Shown here: in pieces, positions 1 through 12,867 of the stretch
Layout: every line of letters begins with the position of its first letter
Position numbering within the stretch: the first letter of the stretch is position 1
From: Echiichthys vipera
Taxonomy: Eukaryota > Chordata > Actinopteri > Perciformes > Trachinidae
Assembly: GCA_963691815.1 (NCBI GenBank)
Contig: OY829654.1
Span: 10,683,298 to 10,747,297, forward strand
Length of the DNA stretch: 64,000 nt
Direction: 5' to 3'
Made by a program: the position numbers and the translations under genes
The notes under the pieces: generated by a model
Told to the model about the DNA's origin: nothing
Database searches by the model: none
The model's input: only the letters and a program-made list of their open reading frames with translations

Positions 1-1544
1 TTCTCTGAGTGCAGAGGAGAACACACACAAGCTCAGGTCCTATCCGTGTTGAAGATTTATGACATTGGAGATGATCAAAAGCATCCACGGTGCCTTTCAC
101 ACCACAAAAAGAATCTCATTTTGATTTCCTGTCTGAGAGTGTATTTTAGGCCAAACGCTACAGATATAAACAGAAGTAGGATGCTTTTGCCATTCTATTA
201 ATTTTAATATTAATAACGAAACATGTTTTACTGTAAGTTTATTTACAGTGTTGGTAGATAATGTTTTCCACTGAAACAAGTGTGTTTTCATGCTGTGTCA
301 CCCCAACATGTCAGTGTTGGACTGAGTCAGTGTGTGTGTCATGATCTTTTGTGTAATTCAAAATGGAGTCTCACTAGTGTACCAGTGGAGGGTATGACAT
401 ATGTGCTACATCAATACTGGTGCAAATGGTTAGACATCAACGTCAATGAGGTTTTGTTAATGCTGAATGAACCTGTGAATGCAGCATTTTCAGGTCAGTG
501 CTTTGGACACTAGAGGGTGTTTTCCTCACGAACATATTCAGACACACGATATGATGTTGCCTTCTTGACTGGATAATGAAGCAGTTCATCATTGTATGTG
601 TATGCGCTTTCTAGGACTGAAATTATTGATCAGAGAACTTGATAGTGATGTGGGACTAGGTATAATCTTAGATTTTGTGTGACTTATTCTGAAGATCAAA
701 ATAAGAGAACAAGTTATTAATAGTTGGTTTATTCTGAAATGTTGTTCTTTTTTTACCGTTAAGAATTTGATAGAATATCTGTTTCGGCTATACCACTGCT
801 GTACTAGAATGTTTTTTTTAAATAACCAAGGCAACAATAACCATTAATTTGTGATAATAACGTCATAATATTCACATTACTGATGACTTTTTATTAAAAA
901 TATCTAATTGTGCAAATATTTTGTGAAAGAGAATAGTCAATCCTACAGTATTTTCCCAATATCAAGGTATTTGATCAAGAATATTTTGATATTTGTTTTT
1001 TGTTTTTCATTATTACCAAGCCCTATCTGCAACAAACAGTTATTAGACCACTTACTGGTTTGGTCTATGAAGAGTCAAATGTGTTATTTTATCTGACCAA
1101 CATTCTAAAAGCCAAAGATATTACATTTGTTATTATGCATGATGAAGAAAATGAGCAAGGATTCACATTGAGGAGGCAGGAACTGGAAAAAATGTGCTTT
1201 TTTAAACTTATAGTACTAATATACTATACTATACTATACTAATAAATAAGTCTGTAAGTTAAATCAAATAATAGTTTCACCTCTATCAGAAACTGCAGCT
1301 AGCTGTTGAATGATTGATGATTTCTTCATTAGGAAACTGCTCATCTGGGTTTTTCAGACTGAACAGTCAGATTAAAAAACACCAGTGTCATAAAGTGACC
1401 ATGACTCAGCATTTTAACGTGACTTGTGCCTGAATCAGTTGGATGGGGTTGTTGTCAGGCATCCCATGGTGCCTACATCTCTGGTTGCTTCATTGGATGG
1501 GTGGGCTGCTTCATCGCAGGTTTTTGCCTGAAATCCAGTCCATC

Positions 1545-1745
<201 letters not shown>

Positions 1746-1934
1746 AGACTGAATCACACTGAATACATGACTCAAAATACAGAGGTTTTAATAACTTTAA
1801 TTCTTTAATAACTTGTCAGTCACATTACACTCTCAAAGACAGATTAAACTGAACTGGAGTCATTATCACCATATCAACATTCCTCACTCAATGTCTAGCT
1901 ATTAAGTTTTTTATAGAGCATAGGGCCACAGATT

Positions 1935-2270
1935 GGACAAGGGTTTATTCCATTGGGAATATTTGAGCTGCTGATTAGGCCACATACAGACTGAAATATC
2001 TCTAACTATTTGATGGTGCCATCAAAAATGGCTCAGACATTCACGCCCCTGACTTTTCATCTGACATCATTACCATTATTACAAATACCTGGAAAACTAA
2101 TAACATTCCCATTAGCTGTACTTTGTGTTTAGTGCTCATTTGCCAATTTTAAAAAGCTATCATGCTAAATTAAGATGGTGCCCATGTTATAAAACATTGC
2201 CAAACATGTTGTCATTTTGAGTGTGTTATTACGCTTACATTAGCATTCACCTTTAAAGCAGCATGGATGT
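1935..2270 (+). repeat. Dispersed repeat, family A copy 1
   Basis: Shares an ordered set of phrases with three other places in the window: a run like aaaactaataacattcccat, then gtgtttagtgctcat, then atcatgctaa followed by agatggtg, and a downstream stretch rich in tgttgtcattttgag and cattagcattcacc. The same order recurs at 6080-6315, 8800-9160 and 53450-53830. No coding capacity and no terminal repeats were recognised. Confidence 0.6.
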
Positions 2271-2582
2271 TGCCCCTTAGACTTGTTGTTGACTAAAGAT
2301 GCAGCAGTATAGGTAGGCTGAAGCTTATTAAAACAACTGAATGTGTGTTTTAGTTACAAGAGTAACACACATAGTGATTCGTTTTCGTCCCTTTAGTCCC
2401 TAGACACATTGATCGTTATGATACGTTTGATCATGTATGATCATATACATAGCTTACTTCTAATATATTAGGTATCGAATATACTCACATAATACTGTCT
2501 GTATAGCCATTTAAAGTTTTGTAATGTGGCTGAGCATTCGTGGTATGATGTTGACACATACTATTTTTATTTTATAAACTGG

Positions 2583-2855
2583 TGGTGGCGATCCCAGCTG
2601 ACATTGGCCGTGAGGTGAAGTACAACCTGGACAGGATGCCGGTCTATCACAGGGCACATAGAGACAAACAAAGACAGACAACCATTCACACCTACGGGCA
2701 ATTTCATCAATTAAACTAACACATGCATGTTTTTGGACTGTGGGAGGGGGAGAACATGCAAACTCCACACAGACGGGCCCCAGACGGGATTCGAACCAGA
2801 ACCCTCTTGCTGTGAGGCGACAATGCTTACCACCAGACTACCGTGTCGCCCTGGT
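2583..2855 (-). repeat. tRNA-related SINE-like dispersed repeat
   Basis: Read on the minus strand, the right end begins with a tRNA-like head: cggtagtctggtggtaagc resembles an A box, and ggttcgaatccc is a near-perfect B box about 35 nt further on. It is followed by gtgtggagtttgcatgttct, typical of a very abundant teleost repeat. The plus-strand left end (cccagctgacattgg, then cctggacagg) overlaps the repeat at 1545-1745. The head is diverged and fused to a tail, so I treat it as a retroposon and not a working tRNA gene. Confidence 0.7.
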
Positions 2856-3155
2856 TTATAATTCTGCCAACTTTTATTATGTAAAACTGCTGGCGTATAA
2901 GTGTATAAAGAAACAGATTTACTTGCTTCCCACAGTGTCAGAGTTTACTAATCTCCCCTCGATTGAAATGGCTCAAAACAAAATTCTATTAATCTCTTAA
3001 TATCTTTCCTCTCTGGCAATATAATTGGTGTTTTGACACATTTTGGTGCTGATTCCATTTATATTCCCATTAAAAGCAATTTAGCAGCACTTAATGTTAC
3101 TGCTACTTGATGCTCAAAAGAATGACCCCCAACATCTCGTTTTTTATTTCCACAG

Positions 3156-3228
3156 GTGATCTCCTGCAGGGGACCAACAGCTCTCTCTCTAAGGTTTATG
3201 GAAACCTGACCTCCCATTGGTGGAGAAG
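3156..3228 (+). other. Exon-like segment, possible upstream (5' UTR) exon
   Basis: Seventy-three bases bounded by a strong acceptor (tttttatttccacag ending at 3155) and a strong donor (gagaag/gtgagt starting at 3229). One frame is open throughout (24 codons, starting D-L-L-Q-G-T-N and ending H-W-W-R), which I cannot match to any protein. Another frame has ATG GAA ACC TGA, a minimal upstream ORF. It could be a non-coding pacsin1 5' exon, an internal exon of an unrecognised gene, or chance. Confidence 0.3.
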
Positions 3229-5100
3229 GTGAGTTGTACCTGTGTGTGTTGTCTGTTCTCCAAAATCAACCTGTTTGCTGGATCCTCAGGTTTGACAGTT
3301 GCTCCAGAAGGAACATCTGTGCTTTTTAGGACCTTTTGTTTAATATATAAGGCTAAACACACCATTTGAGGTTATAAATAGGTCAATAATGTTTAATAAG
3401 GCTGTTCCAGTCTGTCAGTCAGGTAATTTTGTTTTTTTACAAGACTTTTATATTGAATTGTTCTTCATGTGTTTCACTCTGTGCATGAGCGTGTACTGCA
3501 TGATTAATATAGAGTATAGGATTACAGCGCTTCTGTAGGGTTGCATTTCAGCTCTCTAGGTACAGTTCATCATATCCACTAATCTGTAGTCTCTCTTGGT
3601 CACAATAACAATTAGACTCTCTTAATAATTTCTGTTTTTCTTTAGAGGAGGTTATCTCAGGATTTACCTTTTACTGCCTCACTAAGAGCAGCTCTTACTG
3701 TCTCACTGGAGAGAATAATAGCTCAGGAGTGATTATTGATTTCCTCTTTGACGACTTTGTTTTGTGTGCATTATGTCAGAACCTCGCTGCAGCAGGGAGG
3801 TGAAGCAGCCCTTTGATGAGCCCAGACTGTTGTTTGTCTATGCAGACAGGCTTATCAGGACATGATGGCCCAGTTCAGTTAGGCTCCTCCAGGGATCCTG
3901 TGAAGTTTGGACTGCAAGAGGAAGCTGGGTCAGAAGAATATAGAGTGTTTATACTGTAGGTAAACAAAGTATAATCAAAGGTTTGGCAGGAACTTAAAGG
4001 CCCCATGCTGTTAAAAGTGAGATGTTCATATTTTTTTTAAAATATAAAGCAAGTCAAGGTGCTGTCTAAATTCTATAAAAGTATCAAAACACTCAATCCA
4101 CAGAGAATTGCACACAACCCGTATTCCGAAACTGTGTCTTTAAACGACCCATTAGGACTACTGTACTATGTCACAACTATAATATATATAGGTATAAAGT
4201 GCCGTTATAGTGCCGTTAGAGTCATTCCCCGGCTGCAGTGACAGTGCAGAGACCATGGATGTATTATTTAGACCAGGATGTCGGACTGAATATGGCGCCC
4301 TGCTATTCAATCTAATGAGAATTACCCACCTGGCACATACGGCAAAAAAGTTTCAGCGCTTCCTGGTTTACTTCTGTTATATGCGGCTCACTGAATCTGC
4401 AGGGTCGTGTTTCTCCCACTGGCCCCGCCCACGGGTTCCAGCTTGGCTCATAGACTTTACATTAGGATGAGCTCACAGGTTTTCTTCTCTCATAATCCAC
4501 CTAGTTTGCAGTTCAAGGTGTCCTGTCAACAGTTTTACAGACATCTCTTATAATGCTGCCCTATAGAGAAAATACTTCAATCAATGATAAAAAAAAGAAG
4601 TGAAAAATGAACAGATACAAAGAGCCTGCACTATATAGAGACAAAAGACAGCTCTTATGATACACAGAATCAACAATAACATGGCAACAATCAACAGATA
4701 GCATGGGGTTTGAGCTGATACCATAGTACATCTGTAATAAATTGCTATATTTTACAGAATAACACCTGGGTTGATATAAAAGGAAGTTGAAATGTATGCG
4801 TTTCAATGAGTTGTGCTCGCAGAATAGCCAGCAATAAAGTTTAAAGAGCAAGCGATCAAATGAAACTAACCATTTCATTTAATTTATGTGTTATTTGTCA
4901 GCCACACTTTGCAGCATGGCCTATAAAAATTTTGAAAATAGGATGGAGATATTCTAAATTCTTAAAGTCACATTTAGAATTGATGACTGTTTCTTCCTCG
5001 TGCCAGCTGGGAGGTCGTCCAGGCTTAGTGGCTTGTTTATGCCTTCAGGCTGCTTAGCCAAGTCCTACATGGAACCATTTGGAACCAGACGTTAATTTTC

Positions 5101-5583
5101 TTCCTTCTTTATTGAACAGCTAGCAGCACAAGTTTGGCTGCTGATTAGGCATATCCATCATGCTCCAAGCCAAATTGGCAGTCTTTGCTGTCAAGACTGC
5201 TTCAAACAAATACAGGTATGTGCCAATTTGAAGCATAATATAATCTTGAGTTTTTCCTTTTTAAAGTGCGGAGTTAAAGCGTCTTTTCATCTTTTCTAAA
5301 AACAAATACAGGCGGTTATGAGAGATTCTCATTTTGTTGTGTATGCAGTCCCTCCTCTCTCTTCCCTCTCATGTACAAAAGCATAGATGCTTGGACTTTC
5401 TTCTTTTATTTAACAACCAGTAGCCTAAGTTTGGCTCCTGTTTAGGCATATCCATCATGCTCCAAGCCAAATTGGCTCTTTGTTGTCAAGACTGATTCAG
5501 AAAAATGCTACAGGTATATGTCAATTTGAAGCACAATATGGTCTTGAGTTGTTGCTTTTAAGTGCAGAGTTATGTCTCCAAGC
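5101..5583 (+). repeat. Tandem duplication, unit about 297 bp (two copies)
   Basis: The block containing atatccatcatgctccaagc, the following ttggc, gtcaagact, and the downstream caatttgaagca occurs at 5151 and again at 5448, an offset of 297 bp with many substitutions. The first unit also contains gagagattctcattttgttg and the ctccctcctctc-like patch at about 5340-5380. That part reappears without the rest at 6335-6470. Confidence 0.8.
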
Positions 5584-5958
5584 GGTCAGATTGTTGAGTT
5601 GGCTGTCACTGAAAAGAAGTCCTGGTCCAGTTGTGAATCCAGTCTTGATTTTTGCAACTCAGGTCTGATTTGGGTCCCGGCTCTTTGGTCTCTGGGCATA
5701 CAGTGGAGTTACTCCAAACGTAAGTGGCCTCTGGGTATTATAGTTGGATATAAATAGGGATGTAAGGTGATTATAGTCTGGGCATTCAGTTGACGTATCT
5801 CTGGGCAAACTGGTGGGGTTGTTTGTATTCTATCAGTTTCCTATTATGATCATATTTAACTGTATCTTTGCATCGACACTGTCCAACACACCTTTTAACT
5901 TTTTTTAATGTATTGGCCTGTTGAAGACATGTTGAGTTAGATAAGTATTATTTCTGAT

Positions 5959-6315
5959 AACTTGGATGTTGGAGGTCAGCATTTACAAGAGATTTCCAAT
6001 TAATATAAATGTTTCATCATGCAATCATTGTGGCTCTATGGATTGCAATGTCGACAGACATTTATGATTAGACCATAGGTTACATTATCGGAAATTACGA
6101 AGACACATTTATGTCCCACTCAGGAGGAATTGTAACAACTTTTGTGATGGTGACTTTTTTCTTTTGTGCCATCACCAGGGCAAAATATCAATTCTACCAT
6201 TAATGTATATGACCAGATCCTTGCAAAACTAATGGCATTCCCATCTGTGTCAGCTGTTTGTCGTGCTTAGTGCTAATTAAAAAATGTTAGTATGCTAAAG
6301 ATGGTGATGGGGAAC
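5959..6315 (+). repeat. Dispersed repeat, family A copy 2
   Basis: Carries the family A order: cactcaggaggaattgtaa, then tgccatcaccagggcaaaa, then aaaactaatggcattcccat, then gtgcttagtgctaatt, and tgttagtatgctaaagatgg. It lies between the second unit of the 297-bp duplication and the fragment at 6335-6470, so it may be part of what split that duplication. Confidence 0.65.
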
Positions 6316-6334
6316 TCTTAGCCTTTTTAATTGT

Positions 6335-6470
6335 ACTTAAGTCTTCTTTTCAACTTCTTTCAAAAATCATATCTAGCCGAATTTGAGAGATTTTCTTTAT
6401 GTTGTCTAAACACTCCCTCCTCTCTTTTCCTTCTCATGTTCAAAAGCAAAGATGCATTTTTTTCATCAGG
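6335..6470 (+). repeat. Displaced third fragment of the 297-bp duplication
   Basis: Matches 5275-5400 in order: a run like gtcttcttttcaacttcttt, gagagattttctttatgttg, a ccctcctctcttttcc-like stretch, and catgttcaaaagcaaagatg. The second duplication unit stops near 5575, exactly where this fragment would continue it, so about 0.76 kb appears to have been inserted between them. Confidence 0.6.
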
Positions 6471-8799
6471 AACATCAGGTTTTCAACTGGTTTTCAAAGT
6501 CAGTATGGAATTATTTCATTTATTGGTTACATGTGTCTAAATGTGTTTTATTTACTTTGGAAAATGAACCTAAGGCTATCACTAACCAATCTCACGGGTG
6601 TTGATAGGTTTTTAAACAATGAAATATAATCTAGATACACAGTGTATATCCCCTTTTAGTTCAAATAATCTGTAGCTCTCTCTCCTTTTCAATAACTCCA
6701 CCTCCCACTCTCTCCACTTCTCATAAATTCCTGTACACCCATGTACAGGCGTAGCGTTTGAAGGCAGCCCATCAGTATTCAGTGCAGCATCAGGCAGCTA
6801 AATGGTAAGAAGGCAGAGATGTGGTGTGTTTGAAGAGCAGCATTTCCAGAATGACTGTAGCTTTGCCCATTTACTCTCTGCTTGCTCTTTCTCCCTGGAC
6901 ATCAGGAAAAAACTGGACTGGAACCAGAGCCTCCATCCTCTCTACTCCATCTCACAACCACTGCTGCATGTCTGCAGTTCATTCCTTCATCACCACCCAT
7001 CACAATATGTCTGTCTTACCCTCCTCCGCTTCGCTCTGCCTCTACTGTCCTTCTCTCTCTGCCGTCCCCCTCTGCCATCCCCCGGCCATTTTTTCCCCCC
7101 AGTCTTCACTGTCACCAGGAGGCTTGTGGCAAGAGGCTTGATAGTTATATAACCACTGCAGCAGCGCTCGGGACACTGTTAAATCACAACTCGGTGGCAA
7201 ATATGTGTATGTGTTTATAGGTGGGGCCTGTTGTACGATGTATGTTTCTGCTCAACGGCAACATTTAGTCTCCTTCTGTCTTCCTCACTGTCCCTCTGTT
7301 TGTTTCCAGCTGTCTGGGATCTCTCACTGTCTATCTGTTCTTGAAGAAGGGTTTTAGTATATATCCTCACAAAGTGACTGGCATGGATGGTTCAACAGAG
7401 TAACTAGTTAGAGCTAGTGGCTCTTTGAGACTGTACTCAGGCACAGCTGTGTTTTAACATGCTAACATGCTTAAAAAATACTAACATGTGGATTTTAGTA
7501 GACATGTTTACCATCGCAGGCTACATCCACACACTACTACAGCATTTCCGAAACCTCTAAAACAGAGAGAGGACAAGATGCTGGGCCTGTTTTAGCTTAA
7601 AAACTTGAGGGTTACGTTTTAATCTGGACTGGCAGACGAGGATACCTTTTGGAAACAATGACTCAGACACACATATCAGTCTCGTTAGTTAGGTAGGCCG
7701 ACATTGTGTGGGTACTCCTTTCACTTTTCCATGGCTTCTGGCGATAGACAATGCTCCCATACTGTTTTAATATGATGTTGTACACTGTTTGCAACAACTC
7801 CCCAAGTCGTGTTTTCCACCGCCTTTAACAGTCCAACCTCGTCGTTGGTCCAAGCAAAAGATGAGGATGGTTTTCTCTTGCAGAGTGACTTTAGACAATC
7901 TTGATAGGATTTGAGTTTTCAGGCATGTTAATATGTACACAGATTCTTTCTTCTATGGAGCTAAAACATTTATATGAATGGAGAACGTTTTGCGATTTGC
8001 TGTTTCCCACTTTTTTAATTCTGTTTGAAACATGTAACTACTTAGTCTTGTATCTTTGACTTTTGTCACAGTGCCTTTGTGTTTAGCTTGTGCTGATGGT
8101 TCAACAGTTTTATGCCCATTCAAAAGTTAGAAAAACAGCCAATAATCAAACTTTTTCCCTACAGATGTTAAATATAATGTTTACCTCCTCCTTTACCTTA
8201 TCCCTGGAATACTGAAACCTTATGACACTTCCCTTGTTATTCTTCTGTAGGAACTTACTTTTCAAGTAGGCTGTATCATAGTAAATACTCTCCTTAACTG
8301 CACATGAACCCTTCTTTGACATGACTGGACGAGCACACATTGCCCACTGGCCTGTCATTGGTGTTCTGAAAGCTGTTTTAGAAATCAAAGCTCTCCTATG
8401 AACTAAGATACTCTAAATTAACAGCTGTTAAGTCACGCTTCAAGTACTGTAAACACTGTGTAGATTGTAGATATAATCAGGAACAAGGTTAGAGAGACAG
8501 TGAGTCGTGTCCTGACTAAAGCTCATTGATTCATCTGGCTGAAGGGCTCATTTAATTCTCAGTAGGCGTCTTACAGCCTTCAGCAGGTATTACTATCAAA
8601 TTTGTTCTTACATTGTTTTTTAGATGAAATCAGGTGAAATGTGCAGGGCCATACTAACTGCAGACAGAAAACCTTCCTTGCTCAAGAAGGGAAGGACAGA
8701 AGAGAAACGGAGACAGAAACAGCTCAGTCATTTTGTATATCGGCAGTATCACTCAGTTAATAGGCAAACTCACCATTAAGTCTTTAATGTCGAGCAATC

Positions 8800-9160
8800 C
8801 ACCACTTGGTCCAGATGAAGACAACTATTAGGTTGATTGCCATGAAATTTGGTACATTTATGGTCCCCAGAGGATAAAGAATACTGATTTGTTGACTCCC
8901 CTGACTTTCTCTCAAGCACCACCAGTGCTATTTCCATGAAATGTGGTGCAGAGAATTATGCCCTCCTCAGGATGAATTGTCAATTTTGTTATAGTGCCAT
9001 TATCAAATAAACATTCCAATCACCCTGAACTGTACTTTTTGCTAATTATCGAATGACAACTAAATGACAACTTGACTAAGAAGCATGTCAACATTGTGAC
9101 GTTAACATGTTGCTCAAACGTTTCACAGAGCTGCTAGCAGGTCTGTGTAGTCTCTTGGTA
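8800..9160 (+). repeat. Dispersed repeat, family A copy 3
   Basis: Longest-looking copy at its left end: gttgattgccatgaaatttg, gtccccagaggataaagaat, cccctgactttctctcaagc, then cctcaggatgaattgtcaat and a degraded centre. It ends with gtcaacattgtgacgttaac and cacagagctgctagcagg. The teleost family assignment is from memory. Confidence 0.65.
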
Positions 9161-10139
9161 AGTGATCCTGAATGGAGTATATACTGTACATGTAGGTTGG
9201 CTGTTTTATTTTCACATTATTATACAGTTCTCCATGTCTCTGAGCCAAATATTTTAAAAAACAAAGTCAGTGGTATGATTCTCTGTCTCTTATTAGTTTG
9301 TTTGATTTTTTAAAATTATTATTACATTATTTTAGCCTGGTCCTAGTCTTTGTATACATTCAGGTGGCAACATGTAGTCTAAAAGCCAGTTTCATGCCAG
9401 GCCATTACCTCACCGCTCTGGTGACATTTGATACTCCTTGTATTAAAACAGATATTGGAGAGCGTTCCAACTGTTTTACGGGCATCAGAGGACAGGCAGC
9501 ATGCTCAGTCCCTACCAGCAACATATGACCTGTAGGTGACCATGACCACTGACCTCCCTGTGGGGTGGGGTAAGAGAAAGAGAACATTTCCCCACAGAAT
9601 TAAATGAAATATCATCTTTTGTTATTTACATCTCAGTGCTGGTGAAATAGTGTGTGGTCGGTTGTTCTGGGAACAAGGTAATAGCACACGTGACACAAAA
9701 TAGATATTGATTGAAAATTTTCAGGAGGACACACACAATACACAGCTATGATGCAGAAACTTGGTTCATGTGCAGCCACCCAGAGCACCCCTGGAAGCAT
9801 TCATAATCAGATAGCTGAGTCATCCTGCGCTTGTTTGCTTGAAATCAGGACCCACACAGTTAGCCTGCTCAGGCAAAAGGCCTTTTTGGACAGGTGTCTA
9901 CTTAAAATACATGGCAGATCATTATATAGGGACATTACAGATATGACTGAAATGTGTGCTTGATCCATAGCTGTTCTTCTGTAAAGAAAACCTATTCATC
10001 TGCAGAATATCTGATGAGTTTGATGTTGGAGACGGATTGAAAGTGACATCTTGCTGCAGGTTATAAGAGTCCCTCCCTCATCCATTTATGTAGGCACTGG
10101 TGGAATACAACTAACTAGATACTAGTACTAGTACAGATT

Positions 10140-10600
10140 TGACCAAAGACTGCATAATACGAACGTAGCCTCTGTGATGTCACCCATAAGTTTTTTGAAG
10201 AGCTAAAATTAATCTCAAAGTGGGTGACGTTGCCACCTTGTTGTGCCTGATGCTACCTGCTTCCGGCTAAACCAAAAATGGGCAAAGGGGTAGAGTGTGG
10301 ATAGAGCCTACAGTCCTTGCCAGCCACCTTTAACAACACACACCTGTCACTCAAAGAGGCCATGCACTTAATTATGCATCATTTTAAGCCTTAATATAAA
10401 CAAACCGGTGAGTTATGTGAAAATTCACTCCCCCTACAGTTGTTATGAACAGGGAAGTTAGCTACAGAGACCGAATGGGTCTATGGGGATTGGCACACTT
10501 TTGGAGCCAGGCTGAAATGGACATTCGACGAACTGCATTTTGGTACTTCCAGTTGGCTTCATTTTTCAGCCCCCGGTGGTTGCCGCTTGGTTGTGACATA
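10140..10600 (+). repeat. Dispersed repeat, family D copy 1
   Basis: Shares an ordered set of segments with 20316-20610: gatgtcacccata, gttttttgaagagc, cttaattatgcatca followed by ttttaagcct, ttttggagccaggctgaa, and ttggcttcatttttcagccc before a ggttgcyg-like end. Spacing differs between copies, so one or both carry internal deletions. It has no convincing open frame. Confidence 0.7.
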
Positions 10601-12839
10601 CTTGTTTTCTTCAGGTTTACATTGAGCATTTCCTTACCATAGAAAACCACACATGAAGCCTATATATCTTCCACACTCGTATCAGTTTTCTACTTGTTTA
10701 GCTCATCACATGGTTCTTGAGAATAAAAATAAAAAAAGTGTCTACATACACAACTGTTTCAGGGGCCTCTGTTGGTTTGGCTAGTGGTTAGCTGATGGAG
10801 GAGGGGGGAAAAGAAAAGGATTGTTTTCTCCCCCCCAAATTCTGTTGCAGACTCGTTGTTTGGTTCAACCAAATTTGACTCTCCTACTCCGTGCCTCAGC
10901 GAGCAGCGAAGAGAGCTCACAGCGCTACACGTTCATCTGATAAATACAACACAAGACCACCCTTCACCCTCCTTGGTTTTTCCTTCACTTCCCCCCCTGT
11001 CTCTACTGCTCTGCGTCTTTTTTATCTGGCTCAGATGACTGCATCTTCTTTTGAATGACTTCCCCTCTTGTGTACTTGTGTATGTGGTGGTGCATGCGCA
11101 TACTCGAGGTACGTCCCTTGAGTCGACTGTCGGATGGACAGCTGACTCTGCGTCACACAACCAGCCTTCTTGCTGCTGTCCAAAGCATCAGTCACATGGG
11201 TAGTTTAATGACAGCCTGGGCTGTTTCAGCGTGTGTGAAGTCTGCACAAAGCAACTCTGTCTCCCAGCAACATTCAACAGCCTGCTTATTCGATGCTGCA
11301 CTGTAAGATGAATCACATCTCTGTCTTGATGTGTTTCGCTGCCATTGTTGCTCTATAGGCTCTCTCTATTCTACTCAGGAACGGTCTGGCTGTCTGAGCA
11401 GCTCCACGCTTCATCCTGAGCTTGCTGCACCTCCTCCCAGCCCTCATCTCTCCTTCTCCCTCACCTCTTCTCCTGTCACGTCTCGCCCTGCCTCTCTCTC
11501 AATCTCCATCTCGCCTCCCCTCTCCTTCTCCTCCCTGCCGCTGTTGTCTCGCTCGGTTTCTCTCTGTCACTCTCTCCTTGCTCATATCTCAATGAAAGAC
11601 CTCCCTCCGTCTTTTTCCTTGTATGTCCTCTTTTACTCAGTCATAAGAGGAGGACATGCTGTGCTTATCAAACATAACCCACAAATTCACAGGATGCATT
11701 GCAAACCAACTGTAGTAAAAGATCAACTGAGGGCTTTAAGTAGAGTGATCAACATATCATATTAATTTTAATTGCAGTCACAGTTGATTTGTTTTGATTA
11801 TCTTTATTGATTTAAAGAGAAAAAAACACTTAATTAGGTTTTTGGTCAGCGGCTTCTTTGAATTGCTGTTGTCTAATCAGTCAAGAGACAGTGAGTGCTT
11901 GCTAATGTGCTGGAGTAAAGTTAGTTCATCTCTCTGAAATCTTCTTACGGTAACAAGCTTACATGTTCGTTGTGGTTCCCGTTCAGTCCTTTGAAAGGCT
12001 TGTCAAAACTGGACCTTGTGACCATGCCAGGAACACTTGTTTATCCTGGCTCAGGGGTTCCCTTTAACTCTCAAAACGCATTCATTTGTGTCATCAGGTA
12101 ACTGCAGTTGAGTTGTGTTTCTGTGAACTGTAAACTCAAAATCTGTAGGCAACAGAGCCGGATATGGGCTGCGTAAGCATGCTTTGGTTGCATGTTTGTA
12201 AACAGTCAATGTGGAGAGTGAAAGAGGTGGTACACATTGGTAGAACCCATGGGCTTGTGTGATGATGGTTTAGCTTTTCATTAACTGTACAAGTTTGTTA
12301 ACATGTAGAAACAAACTTGTGTGTGCTTCTATCATGCCAGTAAATAGGATTGTTACCATGCTGTACCAGCATGTTTTTTTTAAATAACCAAGGCACCAAC
12401 CTTTGATATGCACTGCCCTCTACCAACTTGCAGCCGGTGCACAGCAGTTTCCCTCAGGTTAAATAGTTTTATCTTATCTACAAATATCATAATTACAGTT
12501 TAATAATAACGTTCCTCTCTCCACTTTTTGTTATTCAGTCTAACTCCTCCTCCTCCACTTCTTTGCTCTTCTTCCTAGCTCACACCCTCCCCCTCTAAAG
12601 CTATTCAAGTGGCACACTGTAGGATTATCCCTCTGCCTCTGAGGCATGCTGGTTTGGTCAGTCTTACCGTCCTCTCTGGATTCACTTCGGCCACAGAGGT
12701 CAAAGCTGCAAATATGAAATTTGCCACATATTAATATTTCCGAGTGCCATATGAAGGAAACATTTGGACTGCTAATCCATACGCCAGCAAGGAGTCTTTT
12801 TAAGGAGTTGTGTTTGATTTCATATTTCGAGATTGTTTT

Positions 12840-12867
12840 TCTTTTTCAATGATGGAGCCAACCGTGG
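12840..12867 (+). promoter_or_regulatory. Possible alternative first-exon end with strong donor
   Basis: An ATGATGGAGCC-containing stretch ends at a good 5' splice site (accgtg/gtaagt). It lies 5 kb before the pacsin1 start exon. If spliced to 17870, its ATG opens a short upstream frame not in phase with PACSIN1, so it would act as leader sequence only. No promoter element supports it. Low confidence. Confidence 0.15.

Noticed and set aside
2..202. 66-codon open stretch at the left edge on the plus strand
   Set aside because: No donor at its end, it ends in a stop, and I recognise no similarity. It could be part of a gene further left but cannot be supported.
2740..2855. tRNA gene on the minus strand
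   Set aside because: A- and B-box-like words are present, but no cloverleaf closes and the sequence continues as a dispersed repeat; it is a SINE-type head.
5749..5756. TATAAATA box
   Set aside because: Consensus match but no first exon, donor or conserved sequence within the following 100 bp; likely chance in AT-rich DNA.
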